A stretch of 64,000 nt of DNA from Paenibacillus anaericanus (GTDB taxonomy: Bacteria; Bacillota; Bacilli; Paenibacillales; Paenibacillaceae). This document shows, one piece after another, positions 62,289-64,000 of the stretch (position 1 is its first letter; each line of letters begins with the position of its first letter). The DNA lies in assembly GCF_003994475.1 (NCBI RefSeq), contig NZ_RZNY01000014.1, forward strand, positions 1 to 64,000. The letters run 5' to 3'. Position numbers and translations under genes: made by a program. The notes below the pieces were generated by a model that ran no database searches, was not told the origin of the DNA, and was given only the letters and a program-made list of their open reading frames with translations.

Positions 62289-64000
62289 TTATTTGATGAA
62301 ATCTGCCATAGAACGCACGGTCAGATTTTCCGCTGCTGAAGGAGAGAATGGCTTACCTTCCTTGCCCCTTGCCTGGAATTGTACAGTGACAGGTTGGCCT
62401 GGAATTAGGTCAAAGAAGTTGTCGCTAAAGAGGCCTTCAGTTTGAGTGGACAACCATACTCCTCTGGCTAGAACATCACTTTCTAGCGTGTAGATGCCTG
62501 CAGCCTCATCATATGTTCTGCATGTAATCTTTGCAACCGGAAGCTTACTCTCCTGAGTCGCTGTGAAAAAGTACATTTTGCGATCCAGTACTTGATCGCC
62601 CTGCTCCAAGGTTGCCCGAAGCACGACTTCCTGATTGTCGCTGGTTCCTATCCACTCGGCTTTGTTTACAGACTTAACTAGCGTCGCGGAGTTTGGTTCC
62701 ACACTTATTTGCTGCTCCAACGTCTTGAGCAATTGACCACCCAAATCAAATGATTCTATTACAAGCTTACCATCCAATGGGGTCAGAACATCGGACACAA
62801 CATGAATATCTAAATTCTCGGTGCTACTGCCATCAATGGAGACCATGATGTCACGCATACTATTCTTAATATAATATTGGGCAGCTTTCCAGCGGCCGAA
62901 GTAATCCATACTCGCCCAAGAAGCTACCGGCCAGCAATCATTGATTTGCCAGTATAGAGAGCCCATGCAATAAGGCTTGTTTCGGCGGTGGGCTTCGATC
63001 GCTGTCTTCATGGCTTCTGCCTGAAGGATTTGGCTCATGTAGAGGAAGGAGGAGAAATCCTTCGGCTCCGGTAAATACATATCCATATACTGTTTGATTA
63101 GTCGGTTACCATCATTATTGCGTTGGTGGCACAGCATGACAGCAGATTCCAGCTCCATATCAGAAGGCTCAGCATAGGTGTATACGGATTTCTCTTCCGG
63201 GAAGGACTGGAACCCGTACTCACTCATGAATCGTCCAACTTTAGCATTGTAATTCTCAAACAGCTCCGCTGCATGCCATACTCCCCAATAATGAATATCG
63301 CCCGTGCTAGATAATGCATGTGAATGCTGATCTTTATTCTCTGTTAAAGCTTGCAGCGGTGAGGAAGGCCAGTAGGCTACATTGTGATGTAACTTGCCTA
63401 CGGCTTCGGGAAGCAACTGATGGAAAATGGCTTCATAATCAGACCAAATTTGCTCCCGCTGCTGCTCGTTATAACTTTGCTTCCAGCCCCATCCGGCATG
63501 CTCGTCAAAATGTGCCCAAGCGGAGTCCATCTCATTGTTACCGCACCATAAGGCAATGGAAGGATGGTTCCGAAGTCGCTTGATATTCTCTTCCGCTTCG
63601 ATCTGAACGTTGTGAAGAAAAGCTTCGTCTCCAGGATACATGCTGCAGGCGAACATGAAATCTTGCCACACGAGTATTCCGTATTCATCGCACAATTCAT
63701 AGAATACATCTTGCTCATAGATGCCACCGCCCCATACGCGAAGCATATTCATGTTGCTTATAGCCGCACTGGCGATTTCGTGCTCGTATCTTTCTTTGGT
63801 CACCCGCGAAGCAAAGCTATCATTTGGAATGTGGTTAGCACCTTTAGCAAAGACAGGAATACCATTCAACTCGAAGTAAAAAGAACTACCCTTCTCATCC
63901 TTCTTCCGAATGAGGTTGATGGTTCTCAGACCGGTTCGTACAGTCCGTTCTGCTAATGAATTGCCCGCGTGATTAAATTCCACTTTGAATTCGTACAGAT
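62289..64000 (-). CDS. Beta-mannosidase, GH2 family (5' part outside window)
   Basis: The C-terminal 570 or so residues of a GH2 enzyme that hydrolyses beta-mannosides. WCGNNEMDSAW carries the acid/base Glu (GNNE), and FMSEYGFQSFPEE carries the nucleophile Glu. RVWGGGIYEQDVFYELCDEYGILVWQDFMFACSMYP and YWQINDCWPVASWASMDYFGRWK are typical of beta-mannosidases rather than beta-galactosidases. The C-terminus is a beta-sandwich domain. The frame stays open to the window end, so the true start is beyond 64000; an internal Met at 63983 is not the start. Confidence 0.93.
   Translation of the reverse strand, partial: LYEFKVEFNHAGNSLAERTVRTGLRTINLIRKKDEKGSSFYFELNGIPVFAKGANHIPNDSFASRVTKERYEHEIASAAISNMNMLRVWGGGIYEQDVFYELCDEYGILVWQDFMFACSMYPGDEAFLHNVQIEAEENIKRLRNHPSIALWCGNNEMDSAWAHFDEHAGWGWKQSYNEQQREQIWSDYEAIFHQLLPEAVGKLHHNVAYWPSSPLQALTENKDQHSHALSSTGDIHYWGVWHAAELFENYNAKVGRFMSEYGFQSFPEEKSVYTYAEPSDMELESAVMLCHQRNNDGNRLIKQYMDMYLPEPKDFSSFLYMSQILQAEAMKTAIEAHRRNKPYCMGSLYWQINDCWPVASWASMDYFGRWKAAQYYIKNSMRDIMVSIDGSSTENLDIHVVSDVLTPLDGKLVIESFDLGGQLLKTLEQQISVEPNSATLVKSVNKAEWIGTSDNQEVVLRATLEQGDQVLDRKMYFFTATQESKLPVAKITCRTYDEAAGIYTLESDVLARGVWLSTQTEGLFSDNFFDLIPGQPVTVQFQARGKEGKPFSPSAAENLTVRSMADFIK

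Overview
The window looks like chromosomal DNA of a Firmicute close to Paenibacillus. Reasons: a tRNA cluster, many TTG and GTG starts behind strong GGAGG-type ribosome binding sites, a huge SLH-anchored glycosidase, short-form HisG with HisZ, and gene orders known from Bacillus subtilis (hprK-lgt-ppaX-yvoF; hisZGDBHAFI; yvcD-trxB; rapZ-yvcK-whiA-crh). No phage, insertion sequence or CRISPR array was seen.

Layout. 1-590: five tRNA genes (Thr, cut by the window edge; Asp; Phe; Tyr; Lys) closed by a terminator. 755-3043: a PucR-type regulator and an MsmX/UgpC-type sugar-ABC ATPase. 3229-6385: hprK-lgt-ppaX-yvoF. 6541-10391: a small carboxymuconolactone-decarboxylase-like protein, an ECF sigma/anti-sigma pair on the minus strand, and a divergent membrane acyltransferase. 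10664-19344: the histidine operon hisZGDBHAFI plus a PHP histidinol phosphatase and a divergent PRPP synthetase. Only hisC is missing, and hisH and hisA are separated by a large palindromic element. 19517-25876: a 2119-residue surface protein read here as a GH87 alpha-1,3-glucanase. 26269-29130: a TPR protein and thioredoxin reductase.

29198-38897 is accessory signalling and transport, mostly on the minus strand: a DesK/DesR-like two-component system with an ABC-2 exporter, an MBL-fold hydrolase with a divergent Lrp-type regulator, and a LanFEG-like ABC exporter next to an OmpR/EnvZ-type two-component system. 39067-40666 is a DUF1858/DUF438-hemerythrin pair behind a perfect FNR/CRP-type palindrome. 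40869-45091 holds a ROK glucokinase and rapZ-yvcK-whiA-crh; the last gene keeps His15 as well as Ser46. 45252-53361: a SIMPL-domain protein, a GntR regulator with a CynX-type MFS transporter, a potABCD polyamine transporter behind a possible attenuator, and a secreted copper-amine-oxidase-N/DUF3298 protein.

53648-62190 is a nine-gene operon of unknown purpose: HAD protein, RpiR regulator, MBL hydrolase, a complete Opp/Dpp-type ABC importer and a metallophosphoesterase. Nearly identical 44-nt hairpins lie on both sides of it. The window ends inside a GH2 beta-mannosidase on the minus strand.

Carbon control is a recurring theme. HprK and PpaX act on HPr/Crh Ser46 phosphorylation, an HPr-like protein is also in the window, and cre-like sites precede the GH87 gene and perhaps msmX. 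The strongest candidates for undescribed biology are the 53.4-62.3 kb cassette, the palindromic element in the his operon, and three sets of repeats in promoter regions at 8881-8913, 32661-32706 and 36564-36606. These rest on reading the sequence alone; no database search was possible.
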